From Accumulibacter sp964420975 (lineage in GTDB: Bacteria; Pseudomonadota; Gammaproteobacteria; Burkholderiales; Rhodocyclaceae), in assembly GCA_964420975.1 (NCBI GenBank), contig CAYQVH010000024.1, positions 1 to 64,000 on the forward strand: a DNA stretch of 64,000 nt. Reading direction: 5' to 3'. Positions 41,184-49,378 of this stretch are shown in pieces (within the stretch, counting starts at the first letter, position 1; every line of letters begins with the position of its first letter). The translations under genes and the position numbers were made by a program. The notes below the pieces were generated by a model. That model did not search any database. It was not told where the DNA came from and saw only the letters and a program-made list of their open reading frames with translations.

Positions 41184-43202
41184 ATGGCGACTGCATCGAG
41201 CAGCAGGGACCAGCCCTGGTTGATGCGGACCTACAGCGGTCACAGCTCGGCCCAGGCGTCCAACGCGTTGTACCGCACGAATCTCGCCAAGGGCCAGACC
41301 GGCTTGTCGGTGGCTTTTGACCTGCCGACGCAGACGGGTTACGACGCCGACAGTCCGCTGGCGCGTGGCGAAGTGGGCAAAGTCGGGGTGCCGATCTCGA
41401 GCATCGAGGATATGGATCAATTGTTCGACCAGATCCCGCTCGACCGGATGAACACGTCGATGACCATCAACGCCACCGCGGCTTGGTTGTTGGCGCTGTA
41501 CATCGGTCTCGCGCAGCGACGCGGCATCGATCCCGAAAAACTGAGTGGCACGACACAAAACGACATCATCAAGGAGTACCTCTCGCGTGGCACGTACATT
41601 TATCCGCCAGCACCGTCGATGCGGCTGATTGCCGATACGATCAACTACACGGTCAAGCACGTTCCGCGCTGGAACCCGACCAACGTCTGCAGCTATCACC
41701 TGCAGGAAGCGGGAGCGACTCCGGTACAGGAACTCGCGTACGCGCTGTGCACGGCGATGGCCGTTCTCGACCGCGTCAAAGCGTCCGGCGAGATCCCGCC
41801 GGAGAACTTTCCGCAAGTCGTCGAGCGGATCTCGTTTTTCGTCAACGCGGGCATACGGTTCGTCGAGGAATGTTGCAAGCTGCGCGCGTTCGGCGAAATG
41901 TGGGACGAACTGGCGCGCACCCGTTACCGGGTCGACGATCCGAAGCTGCGCCGCTTCCGCTACGGTGTTCAGGTGAACTCGCTCGGCCTGACCGAAGCAC
42001 AGCCGGAGAACAATGTTCAGCGGATTGTCCTCGAAATGTTGTCAGTGGTGCTCTCGAAGCGCGCACGGGCGCGTGCAATCCAGCTTCCCGCCTGGAACGA
42101 AGCGATGGGTCTACCACGCCCCTGGGATCAGCAATGGGCGCTCCGCATGCAGCAGGTGATGGCATTCGAGACCGATCTGCTCGAATACGAGGACCTGTTC
42201 GACGGCTCACCGGTGATTGCCGCCAAGGTTGCCAAGCTGGTCGCCGGGGCCAAGCAGGAGATCGAAAACGTCGGTGCGCAGGGCGGAATCCTTGCCGCAA
42301 TCGAATCCGGCTATCTGAAGCGCGAACTCGTGGGCAGCCACATGAACCGGTTGCGCGCCATCGAAGCGGGTGAGCTCAGAATCATTGGCGTCAACTGTTT
42401 TCACGAGACCGCCGAGTCGCCGCTGACCACCGGAGGCGACGCCGCAATCATGAAACCCGATCCTGAAGCCGAGCGCCGGCAGATCGAGCGACTACAAGCG
42501 CATCGTCGCAAACGCAACACGGACGACGTGCAAGCGGCGTTACAGGGGCTGGCCGATGCGGCGCGAAGTGGCGACAACCTCATGCCGAGCTCGATCCGTT
42601 GCGCTCTGGTCGGGGTCAGTACGGGCGAGTGGAGCGACGCGTTGCGTGCGGTGTTCGGTGAGTTTCGACCGCCGACGGGAATCGATCTCACGATCGACAG
42701 CCGTGAGCCGCTTGGCCAGAAGGAGCAAATCCGTGAGCTGCGCCAGCGAGTCGCCAGTACCGGAAACGCACTCGGCCGCCGGTTGAAGCTGCTGGTTGGA
42801 AAACCCGGGCTCGACGGACATTCCAACGGCGCCGAGCAAGTCGCCGTCAAAGCCAGGGACGTCGGATTCGAAGTCGTCTACGACGGAATCCGCCTGACCC
42901 CGCAGCAGATTGCGCAGGCGGCCGAGGAGGAAGGAGTGCATGTGGTCGGTCTGTCGATTCTCTCGGGCAGCCATCTGGAACTGATCGAGTCTGTGGTTCA
43001 GGAGCTGCGCGCGCGCGATCTGGGAGGTCTGCCGGTGGTTGCCGGCGGAATCATCCCCGCCGAGGACGCGGAGCGGCTCAGCGCACTGGGTGTGCGCGCG
43101 GTGTATACGCCGAAGGACTTCAATCTGAACGCGATCATGGCGGATATCGTCAACCTGATCCGCGAGTGCAACGGGCTCGACCGACTCGGCGCGCTCCCTT
43201 GA
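41184..43202 (+). CDS. ecm: Ethylmalonyl-CoA mutase (B12-dependent)
   Basis: A 672-residue coenzyme-B12 mutase. The N-terminal TIM-barrel opens with 'YSGHSSAQASNALYRTNLAKGQTGLSVAFDLPTQTGYDAD', where Ecm proteins are distinct from methylmalonyl-CoA mutase. The C-terminal cobalamin domain has the base-off ligand motif D544-x-H546-x-x-G549 ('LDGHSNG'), 'SILSGSH' and 'VVAGGIIP'. It converts ethylmalonyl-CoA to methylsuccinyl-CoA, between Ccr and Mcd. AGAGGAG precedes the ATG. The neighbouring meaB encodes its chaperone. Confidence 0.93.
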   Translation: MATASSSRDQPWLMRTYSGHSSAQASNALYRTNLAKGQTGLSVAFDLPTQTGYDADSPLARGEVGKVGVPISSIEDMDQLFDQIPLDRMNTSMTINATAAWLLALYIGLAQRRGIDPEKLSGTTQNDIIKEYLSRGTYIYPPAPSMRLIADTINYTVKHVPRWNPTNVCSYHLQEAGATPVQELAYALCTAMAVLDRVKASGEIPPENFPQVVERISFFVNAGIRFVEECCKLRAFGEMWDELARTRYRVDDPKLRRFRYGVQVNSLGLTEAQPENNVQRIVLEMLSVVLSKRARARAIQLPAWNEAMGLPRPWDQQWALRMQQVMAFETDLLEYEDLFDGSPVIAAKVAKLVAGAKQEIENVGAQGGILAAIESGYLKRELVGSHMNRLRAIEAGELRIIGVNCFHETAESPLTTGGDAAIMKPDPEAERRQIERLQAHRRKRNTDDVQAALQGLADAARSGDNLMPSSIRCALVGVSTGEWSDALRAVFGEFRPPTGIDLTIDSREPLGQKEQIRELRQRVASTGNALGRRLKLLVGKPGLDGHSNGAEQVAVKARDVGFEVVYDGIRLTPQQIAQAAEEEGVHVVGLSILSGSHLELIESVVQELRARDLGGLPVVAGGIIPAEDAERLSALGVRAVYTPKDFNLNAIMADIVNLIRECNGLDRLGALP

Positions 43203-43204
43203 CG

Positions 43205-44221
43205 GTGAAAGTGGCGCATCCGAGCTTTCCGGATCCTGAGCGGCTGGCCTCCCGGATCGTGAATAGGGAGCGGGCAGCTGTCGCCAGCGGTCTGAATCTG
43301 CTCGACAACCAGCTTCCCGAGGCGCGCCGCCGCGCCGTCCGACTGCTTGCCTGTCTTGCCCGTGCTCGGCCACACGGCGACGGCCACCTGATTGGCGTCA
43401 CGGGTCCTCCTGGAGCCGGCAAGTCGTCGCTCGTTTCAGCGCTGATCCGCGAGTGGCGGTGTTCCGGAAAGACGGTCGGTGTGCTCGCGGTCGACCCATC
43501 GAGTCGTCCCGAGGTCGGCGGAGGAGCCTTGCTCGGCGACCGTATTCGAATCAAGACCGCGTTGCACGACGACGGCTTGTTCATCCGTTCGCTGGCCAAT
43601 CGCAATCAGCTGGGTGGCGTGGCGATCGAAGTCTGGCCGATGAGTTGGCTAATGCTGGCTTGCTTCGACGTCGTCGTGGTCGAGACGGTCGGCGTCGGAC
43701 AGACCGAGATCGATATTGCCGAGTTGGGCGACACCGTGTGTTACGTCGCGCAGCCGGCGTCGGGCGACACGATCCAGTACCTGAAATCCGGAATCATCGA
43801 GATCCCCGACGTCTTTATCGTCAACAAGGCCGATCTCGGAGCTGCCGCGCTGAAGACGGCAGGCGACCTCGTACGCAGCACTCGCCGGCAGGATCGCAGC
43901 ACCGACTGGGATTACCCGGTGTGTCTGGTGAGCGCAACGACGAACACCGGAATTAAGGCGTGCCACGACCATTTCGATCGACACCGCCAATATCTGCTTG
44001 ACAACGGGTTGCTCGATCGGCTGCGCCGCCGCCACCAGGGCGCATGGGTGGTACGCCTGATCAAGGAGGAGTTTGGCACTTTTGGCCTTGAGCTGGCCGG
44101 TGGGCGTGCTGCGGTCGAGCGGCGTCTGGCCGACCACCGAGGTGATCACTTTGAGGAGTACGAGCGTATGCGGACGCATATGCTGTCACGTTTGCTGTCG
44201 GTCAACCAGCCGACATTTTGA
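43205..44221 (+). CDS. meaB: MeaB-type GTPase chaperone of the B12 mutase
   Basis: A 338-residue G3E GTPase that loads and protects adenosylcobalamin in methylmalonyl-/ethylmalonyl-CoA mutases. Walker A is 'GVTGPPGAGKSSLVSALI' near residue 65. Also visible are 'VGVLAVDPSSRPEVGGGALLGDRIRI', 'VVVVETVGVGQTEIDIAELGD' and the NKAD base motif (FIVNKADLGAA). The start is uncertain: GTG 43205 gives MKVAHPSFPDPERLA, while TTG 43199 (TTGA overlap with the ecm stop) is an alternative; neither has a strong RBS. Coupling to ecm is expected. Confidence 0.92.
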   Translation: MKVAHPSFPDPERLASRIVNRERAAVASGLNLLDNQLPEARRRAVRLLACLARARPHGDGHLIGVTGPPGAGKSSLVSALIREWRCSGKTVGVLAVDPSSRPEVGGGALLGDRIRIKTALHDDGLFIRSLANRNQLGGVAIEVWPMSWLMLACFDVVVVETVGVGQTEIDIAELGDTVCYVAQPASGDTIQYLKSGIIEIPDVFIVNKADLGAAALKTAGDLVRSTRRQDRSTDWDYPVCLVSATTNTGIKACHDHFDRHRQYLLDNGLLDRLRRRHQGAWVVRLIKEEFGTFGLELAGGRAAVERRLADHRGDHFEEYERMRTHMLSRLLSVNQPTF

Positions 44222-44239
44222 TCAATAAGGAGCTTTCTG

Positions 44240-45994
44240 ATGACGAAACAACTGTACGCGATGGGCGAAATGCCTCCCTTGGGTGAAGTCCCGGAAACGA
44301 TGCATGCCTGGCTGATTCGCCCCGAACGCTTTGGCAAGCCGACCGAGGCGTTTCAGAAGGAAGTGGTCAATACGCCGGCCATTGGTGACGACGAGGTGTT
44401 GGTCCTCGTCATGGCGGCGGGAATCAATTACAACAACGTCTGGGCGGCGCTCGGCATTCCCGTCAATGTGATCGCCACCCGCAACAAGCTCGGCGAACCC
44501 GAGGACTTCCACATCGGTGGTAGCGATGCCTCCGGCATCGTTTATAAGGTCGGCAAAGACGTCAAGAACGTCAAGGTCGGAGACGAGGTTGTGATGCATT
44601 GCGGCCAGTGGAACCGCCACTGCGAATGGGTGAAGGGGGGCGGTGATCCGATGTACTCGCCAAGCTTTCGCATTTGGGGCTACGAAACCAATTACGGCAG
44701 CTTCGCGCAGTTCACCAAGGTTCAGGGCCACCAATGCATGCCGAAGCCCAAGCACATGACGTGGGAAGAGGCGAGCGCCTACACCCTGGTCGCGGCGACC
44801 GCATGGCGGATGCTGCATGGCTGGGGTGTCAATTCGATCAAGAAGGGCGATGTCGCGTTGATTTGGGGTGGCGCCGGCGGCCTGGGTTCCATGGCCATCC
44901 AGATCGCCAAAGCGGTCGGCGCAACGTCGGTGGCCGTGGTCTCGGGCGAGGACAAGTTTGATTACTGCATGAAGCTCGGCGCGAAAGGGTGCATCAACCG
45001 CAACGACTTCGACCATTGGGGAATGCTTCCGCACTGGAAGGACGGCGCTGGCTACGCGAAATGGCTGAAGGGTGTCCGCGCATTTGGCGCAAAAATCTGG
45101 GACATTCTGGGTGAACGGCGTGCTCCCAACGTCGTCTTTGAGCATCCCGGCGAGTCGACCATTCCCACCTCGATCTTTGTCTGCGAGACTGGGGGCCTCG
45201 TCGTCGTCTGTGCCGGGACGACCGGCTACAATGCCACCGTCGACCTGCGCTACCTCTGGATGCGGCAAAAACGCCTGCAAGGTTCGCATTTCGCCAACGC
45301 CGTCCAGTCGAACGAGATGAATCAACTGGCGCTCAAGGGTCAACTCGACCCGTGTATGTCCCGCGCCTTCGCCTACGAAGAACTGCCGAACGCCCACCAG
45401 CTCATGCACGACAACCAACATCCTCACGGCAACATGGCGGTACTGGTGAGCGCCGCCAACTTCGGTCTGGGAGTCAGCGGCAAGGCCGCAGTCACGGTCG
45501 TCCATCCGACGCTGCCGGCGGGCGACGTCCATACGACGCCAGCGCCGTACCCGATGTCGGTCCCCTTGCCAAGCATCGCCGAAGAAGAACCGATCACGAT
45601 CGCCGACGACGGAACCAAGGTTCGCGATCTGATGCATCACGGGATCATTTCGTGTGCGCCTGACGATACCGTTGGCGCGGTCGCCAAGCTGATGATCAGT
45701 CACGAGATCCACGCCGTGGTGGTGATGGATCAGGCGGGCAATGCGGTGGGCGTCGTCTCCCAGACCGACATGGTTCTCGCGCGGCAGGGTCGGACGCCGG
45801 ACGAAGCGCGCGCGTTGCTGGCCGGGGAAATCATGACGCCCGGCTGCGCCACGTGTGACGCCGACACCTTGCTGAGCGACGCGGTCAGCGTGTTGACGGC
45901 GCGTCGGATGCATCGGCTGATCGTCACCGAGAACGGCCAGCCGGTGGGTGTGATCTCGATGACCGACGTGGTCCGCAAGGTGATTGGCGAGTAG
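44240..45994 (+). CDS. ccr: Crotonyl-CoA carboxylase/reductase with C-terminal CBS pair
   Basis: A 584-residue protein. Residues 1 to about 425 are a complete CCR, a medium-chain reductase that reductively carboxylates crotonyl-CoA to ethylmalonyl-CoA with NADPH and CO2: 'GINYNNVWAALG' (61-72), 'WGYETNYGSFAQF' (146-158), Rossmann 'IWGGAGGLGSMAIQIA', 'QKRLQGSHFANA'. CCR normally ends near 430-450. Here a Pro-rich linker leads to two CBS repeats: about 460-514 ('VRDLMHHGIISCAPDD...VGVVSQTD') and about 528-583 ('GEIMTPGCATCDADT...VGVISMTD'). The frame is continuous. AAGGAG precedes the ATG. CBS binding of adenine nucleotides would give energy-linked control; that is inference. Confidence 0.95.
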   Translation: MTKQLYAMGEMPPLGEVPETMHAWLIRPERFGKPTEAFQKEVVNTPAIGDDEVLVLVMAAGINYNNVWAALGIPVNVIATRNKLGEPEDFHIGGSDASGIVYKVGKDVKNVKVGDEVVMHCGQWNRHCEWVKGGGDPMYSPSFRIWGYETNYGSFAQFTKVQGHQCMPKPKHMTWEEASAYTLVAATAWRMLHGWGVNSIKKGDVALIWGGAGGLGSMAIQIAKAVGATSVAVVSGEDKFDYCMKLGAKGCINRNDFDHWGMLPHWKDGAGYAKWLKGVRAFGAKIWDILGERRAPNVVFEHPGESTIPTSIFVCETGGLVVVCAGTTGYNATVDLRYLWMRQKRLQGSHFANAVQSNEMNQLALKGQLDPCMSRAFAYEELPNAHQLMHDNQHPHGNMAVLVSAANFGLGVSGKAAVTVVHPTLPAGDVHTTPAPYPMSVPLPSIAEEEPITIADDGTKVRDLMHHGIISCAPDDTVGAVAKLMISHEIHAVVVMDQAGNAVGVVSQTDMVLARQGRTPDEARALLAGEIMTPGCATCDADTLLSDAVSVLTARRMHRLIVTENGQPVGVISMTDVVRKVIGE

Positions 45995-46024
45995 CCGCAG
46001 TTCGCAACCGCGAAATGCGTCGGG

Positions 46025-46050
46025 ACCTCTCCGTCGCCGAACGGAGAGGT
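46025..46050 (+). terminator. Hairpin after ccr, probable terminator
   Basis: A perfect 10-bp stem: acctctccgt (46025-46034) and acggagaggt (46041-46050) with loop cgccga, 30 bp after the ccr stop. The following cgtttcaccc has only a short T-run, so termination may be weak or partial and allow readthrough into the oxidoreductase gene. Confidence 0.55.
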
Positions 46051-46078
46051 CGTTTCACCCTTTGGGGAGGATTCCGGC

Positions 46079-47059
46079 TTGCGCGCCATCGTCTGCCACA
46101 CCCTGGTCGGTCCCGAAGGCCTGCGTCTGCTTGAGGTACCGGAACCGCATCCCGGCCCTGGTCAGGTGCGAATTCGCGTGCACGCCTGCGGGGTCAATTT
46201 TGCCGACAGCCTGATCACACGCGGCGAGTATCAGAGGCAGCCACCCCCACCGTTTACTCCCGGCTTTGAAGTCTCCGGCGAGGTGGTCGAACTGGGGGTC
46301 GGGGCGGCAGGAGTTACCGTCGGAGATTGCGTGCTCGCCGTTGTCCCGCACGGGGGATACGCCGAGCAGGCGGTCGTCGACCCGATCCGCTGCGTACGCT
46401 TGCCGGCGGGTTTGGCATGGGTCGACGCGGCGGCGTTGCCGATCGCATTCGGCACCGCGCACCTGGCCTTGTCGCACCGGGCGCGGCTGCGCGCTGGCGA
46501 GAGGCTGGTCGTTCATGGCGCGGCGGGTGGTATCGGGTTGGCTGCGGTGACCGTTGGCAAACGGCTGGGGGCGACGGTGATCGCCACCGCCAGTGGACCC
46601 GACAAACTCGCCGTCGCGGGCGAATACGGCGCCGACTACCTGATCGACACAAGCCGCGAAGACGTGCGCGCGAGAATCAAGGAGCTCACCGGCGGAAGGG
46701 GTGCCGATGTCGTTTTCGATCCGGTTGGCGGCGACCTGTTCGACGCTTCGTTGCGCAGCCTCGACTTTGAAGGGCGGATTGTGGTTGTCGGTTTTGCTGC
46801 CGGCCGCGTGCCGCACATCGCGGCCAACCACTTGCTGGTCAAAAATGTCGACGTCATCGGTGTGAACTGGCCGGCGTATGCGGAGCTGAATCCGCAGTCG
46901 ATGACCCGGAGTCTCGAGACGCTACTGCGCTGGCTCGCGGAGGGTCTGATCCGGTCGCAGGTATCGGAGGTCTATCCGCTGGACCGCGCGGCGGAGGCGA
47001 TCGATTGCGTGCTTCGCAGAAGCTCGACCGGGAAGCTTGTCTTGACAACCGAGCGCTGA
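46079..47059 (+). CDS. NADPH:quinone oxidoreductase-like MDR protein
   Basis: A 326-residue medium-chain dehydrogenase/reductase without the structural zinc-site Cys residues. Features are 'PGPGQVRIRVHACGVNFADSLITRGEYQ', the Rossmann 'LVVHGAAGGIGLAAVTVGKRLGATVIATA' and 'GGRGADVVFDPVGGDLFDASLR'. It is close to quinone oxidoreductase or zinc-free enoyl reductase types. The start is TTG, supported by a very strong GGGGAGG 7-8 nt upstream; no nearby in-frame ATG. The position between ccr and phaJ suggests an acyl-CoA or PHA-linked role, but substrate is unknown. Confidence 0.85.
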   Translation: MRAIVCHTLVGPEGLRLLEVPEPHPGPGQVRIRVHACGVNFADSLITRGEYQRQPPPPFTPGFEVSGEVVELGVGAAGVTVGDCVLAVVPHGGYAEQAVVDPIRCVRLPAGLAWVDAAALPIAFGTAHLALSHRARLRAGERLVVHGAAGGIGLAAVTVGKRLGATVIATASGPDKLAVAGEYGADYLIDTSREDVRARIKELTGGRGADVVFDPVGGDLFDASLRSLDFEGRIVVVGFAAGRVPHIAANHLLVKNVDVIGVNWPAYAELNPQSMTRSLETLLRWLAEGLIRSQVSEVYPLDRAAEAIDCVLRRSSTGKLVLTTER

Positions 47060-47142
47060 TCGCCGGGGCTCGTAGCGAGCAGCGCCGTTTTCTGGGGGCG
47101 TGCCCTACCCACGCAATACTTGTTGAAAAGAAAGGAATTTTC

Positions 47143-47592
47143 ATGAATCCGCAAAATGGTTATGACATTGAGGATCTGTCCGTTGGCATGAGCGCGGAGA
47201 TCGCCAAGACGATCACCGACGCTGACCTCGTGCTTTTCGCCGGCGTCTCAACCGACGTCAACGCCGTGCACATGGACGAAGAATTCGGCAAGACGACGAT
47301 GTTCGGCGGCCGCATTGCACATGGAATGCTGACCGCCAGCCTGATCTCGGCAGTGCTCGGCAATCGCTTGCCCGGTCCGGGGACGATCTACCTCAGTCAG
47401 TCGCTGCGCTTCCGCGCCCCCGTACGTCCCGGTGAGACGGTACATGCCAAGGTAACGGTCAAGGAAGTGCTGGTTGACAAGTCTCGGGTCGTGCTCGACA
47501 CGATCTGCGCGGTGGGTGACAAAGTCGTCATCGACGGCGAGGCAACGCTGATGGCAACGTCGCGCAGGAAGCGTGAGGCCGCTGCGAAATAA
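47143..47592 (+). CDS. phaJ: MaoC-like (R)-enoyl-CoA hydratase, PhaJ type
   Basis: A 149-residue single-hotdog hydratase. The R-hydratase motif D38-x4-H43 lies in 'LFAGVSTDVNAVHMDEEFGKTTMFGGRIAHGMLTASLIS', and 'GPGTIYLSQSLRFRAPVRPGETV' follows. PhaJ links beta-oxidation intermediates to PHA monomers by making (R)-3-hydroxyacyl-CoA; the family also includes crotonase-like hydratases that could feed Ccr with crotonyl-CoA. AAAGGA precedes the chosen ATG; an upstream frame inside the oxidoreductase gene is unused. Confidence 0.85.
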   Translation: MNPQNGYDIEDLSVGMSAEIAKTITDADLVLFAGVSTDVNAVHMDEEFGKTTMFGGRIAHGMLTASLISAVLGNRLPGPGTIYLSQSLRFRAPVRPGETVHAKVTVKEVLVDKSRVVLDTICAVGDKVVIDGEATLMATSRRKREAAAK

Positions 47593-47945
47593 AGCGACGA
47601 CTGGTCGACGCTCGCTTGCGCGCTCTGCCGACTTGACAAGAGGCTCTGTGCGCAAGCCCCGCTCGCTTTGGCAGCGGCGCCACGCGGGGTGCTTGTCGTG
47701 CGGCCAAGGAGTCGTCGGGTCGGGTGGCTGGGCGTTGAGGTCGTGCTCTGCAGTCTCTGGCGCATTCGATCAACCCGCCGCTTCGGGAAAGGACGACCGT
47801 ATCAAGCACGCGCTTCGGAAGACGAAAGCCAGCGAAGCCCACCGTCAAACGATGTAGTTGGGGCGATCGGCGCCTTTTCCCGGTTGCCTGTCGGCCGGTT
47901 CCGGTCTTCGGGCTAAAATCACAGCTTTGTCGGCCAATCGAACGG
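47593..47945. other. Intergenic region between phaJ and rlmD
   Basis: About 350 bp with no gene or repeat that I can support. Open frames here on the minus strand have no RBS or recognisable content. The rlmD promoter is presumably in the last 60 bp, where a weak TAAAAT lies at about 47915. Confidence 0.4.
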
Positions 47946-49247
47946 ATGCCAAGCGGAGTCATCGAGTCGCTGGACCACGACGCACGGGGAGTGACCCGCC
48001 GCGAAGGGAAGGCCGTCTTCGTCGACGGTGCCTTGCCGGGCGAGCGAGTCGAGTACGCGGCGTATCGCCAGAAACCCAGCTACGAATCGGCCCGCACTGT
48101 ACAGGTCTTGCGGGCATCACCCGATCGGGTCGAGCCACGCTGCCCTCACTTCGGTGTTTGCGGTGGCTGCAGCCTGCAGCACCTGGAATCCGCAGCGCAG
48201 CTTGCCGTGAAGCAGCGATTGCTCGAAGACAACCTGTGGCACCTCGGCCGGATCAAGGCCGAACAGCTTTATGCGCCCATTCATGGGCCAGCGTGGGGCT
48301 ACCGTTACCGCGCGCGGCTGTCGGTTCGCCTGGTGGTCAAGAAGGGGGGCGTCCTCGTCGGTTTTCACGAGAGGAAGAGCAGTTACGTTGCCGACATCGG
48401 GCAATGCGACATTCTGCCGGCCCACGTGTCGGCGATGTTGCTCCCTCTGCGCGAGCTGGTCGGCGCGATGACGATTCGCGACCGCCTGCCACAGATTGAA
48501 GTGGCGGTCGGCGACCAGGCGACGGTACTCGTTCTACGCATCCTCGAGCCGCTCGCCGTTGCCGACGAGGATCGACTGCGACAATTTGCCGATCGCTTCG
48601 GGGTGGTCTTCTACCTGCAGCCACAAGGCCCAGCCAGCGCCTATCGGTTTTGCCCACTACCCGGGCCACCGCTCGCGTACGATTTGCCCGAGTTCGACGT
48701 CAAACATGCCTTCTCGCCGACCGAGTTTACACAGGTCAATTCCGCCATCAACCGTGTACTGGTACGGCGGGCACTAAGCTTGCTTGATCCTCAGCCCGGC
48801 GACCACGTCGCCGACCTTTTTTGCGGTCTGGGGAATTTCACCTTGCCGATTGCGCGGTGTGGTGCACGGGTGGTTGGCGTCGAAGGTAACGGCGAGCTCG
48901 TCCGCCGGGCGACCGAGAACGCAGTCGCCAATGGTCTTGACCAACGGGTCGACTATCGTTTGGCCAACCTATTCACCACCACGCCGGAGTCGCTGGCGGC
49001 GCTTGGTCATTTCGACAAGATGTTGATCGACCCGCCGCGCGAAGGCGCGCTGGAACTGGTGAAATCCTTGAGCCGCGAACGGCCTCGGCGACTGGTCTAC
49101 ATTTCCTGCAGTCCGGCGACGCTGGCGCGTGACGCAGCGATCCTGGTCAATCAGCAGGGTTACCGCTTGCGCGGCGCAGGCGTCGTCAACATGTTTCCGC
49201 AAACCTCGCACGTCGAATCGATCGCCCTTTTCGAGAGCTCGGCCTAG
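47946..49247 (+). CDS. rlmD: 23S rRNA (uracil-1939-C5)-methyltransferase
   Basis: A 433-residue RlmD/RumA. A TRAM-like N-terminus is followed by the Fe-S cysteine cluster 'CPHFGVCGGCSLQHL' (a fourth Cys is in 'DIGQCDIL'), then the SAM-binding motif 'VADLFCGLGNFTLPIA', 'MLIDPPREGA' and the catalytic cysteine in 'LVYISCSPATLARD'. It methylates U1939 in 23S rRNA. Length and order of motifs are typical. It is followed by the CHASE kinase gene after about 130 bp with no obvious relation. Confidence 0.94.
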   Translation: MPSGVIESLDHDARGVTRREGKAVFVDGALPGERVEYAAYRQKPSYESARTVQVLRASPDRVEPRCPHFGVCGGCSLQHLESAAQLAVKQRLLEDNLWHLGRIKAEQLYAPIHGPAWGYRYRARLSVRLVVKKGGVLVGFHERKSSYVADIGQCDILPAHVSAMLLPLRELVGAMTIRDRLPQIEVAVGDQATVLVLRILEPLAVADEDRLRQFADRFGVVFYLQPQGPASAYRFCPLPGPPLAYDLPEFDVKHAFSPTEFTQVNSAINRVLVRRALSLLDPQPGDHVADLFCGLGNFTLPIARCGARVVGVEGNGELVRRATENAVANGLDQRVDYRLANLFTTTPESLAALGHFDKMLIDPPREGALELVKSLSRERPRRLVYISCSPATLARDAAILVNQQGYRLRGAGVVNMFPQTSHVESIALFESSA

Positions 49248-49378
49248 CCGCCGCCAGCGCTGTTCGAAGCGCTCCGAGTCTCGCCGACGGCTGCTCGTTC
49301 TGCTAACCTTGCCGCCCTTGCCCGACTGCCGCCGGCGAATGCGCTTCCGGTGGCCAACACGTTGCTTATCGTCCGCCC

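Noticed and set aside
44222..45913. 563-codon minus-strand open frame opposite ccr
   Set aside because: Antisense shadow of ccr, rich in His and Arg with no recognisable domain; codon bias favours the plus strand.
47528..47962. Minus-strand open frame between phaJ and rlmD
   Set aside because: No start with an RBS and Arg/Ser-rich random-like sequence.
48337..48669. Antisense frame inside rlmD
   Set aside because: Wholly within a well-conserved gene with intact catalytic motifs; no independent evidence.
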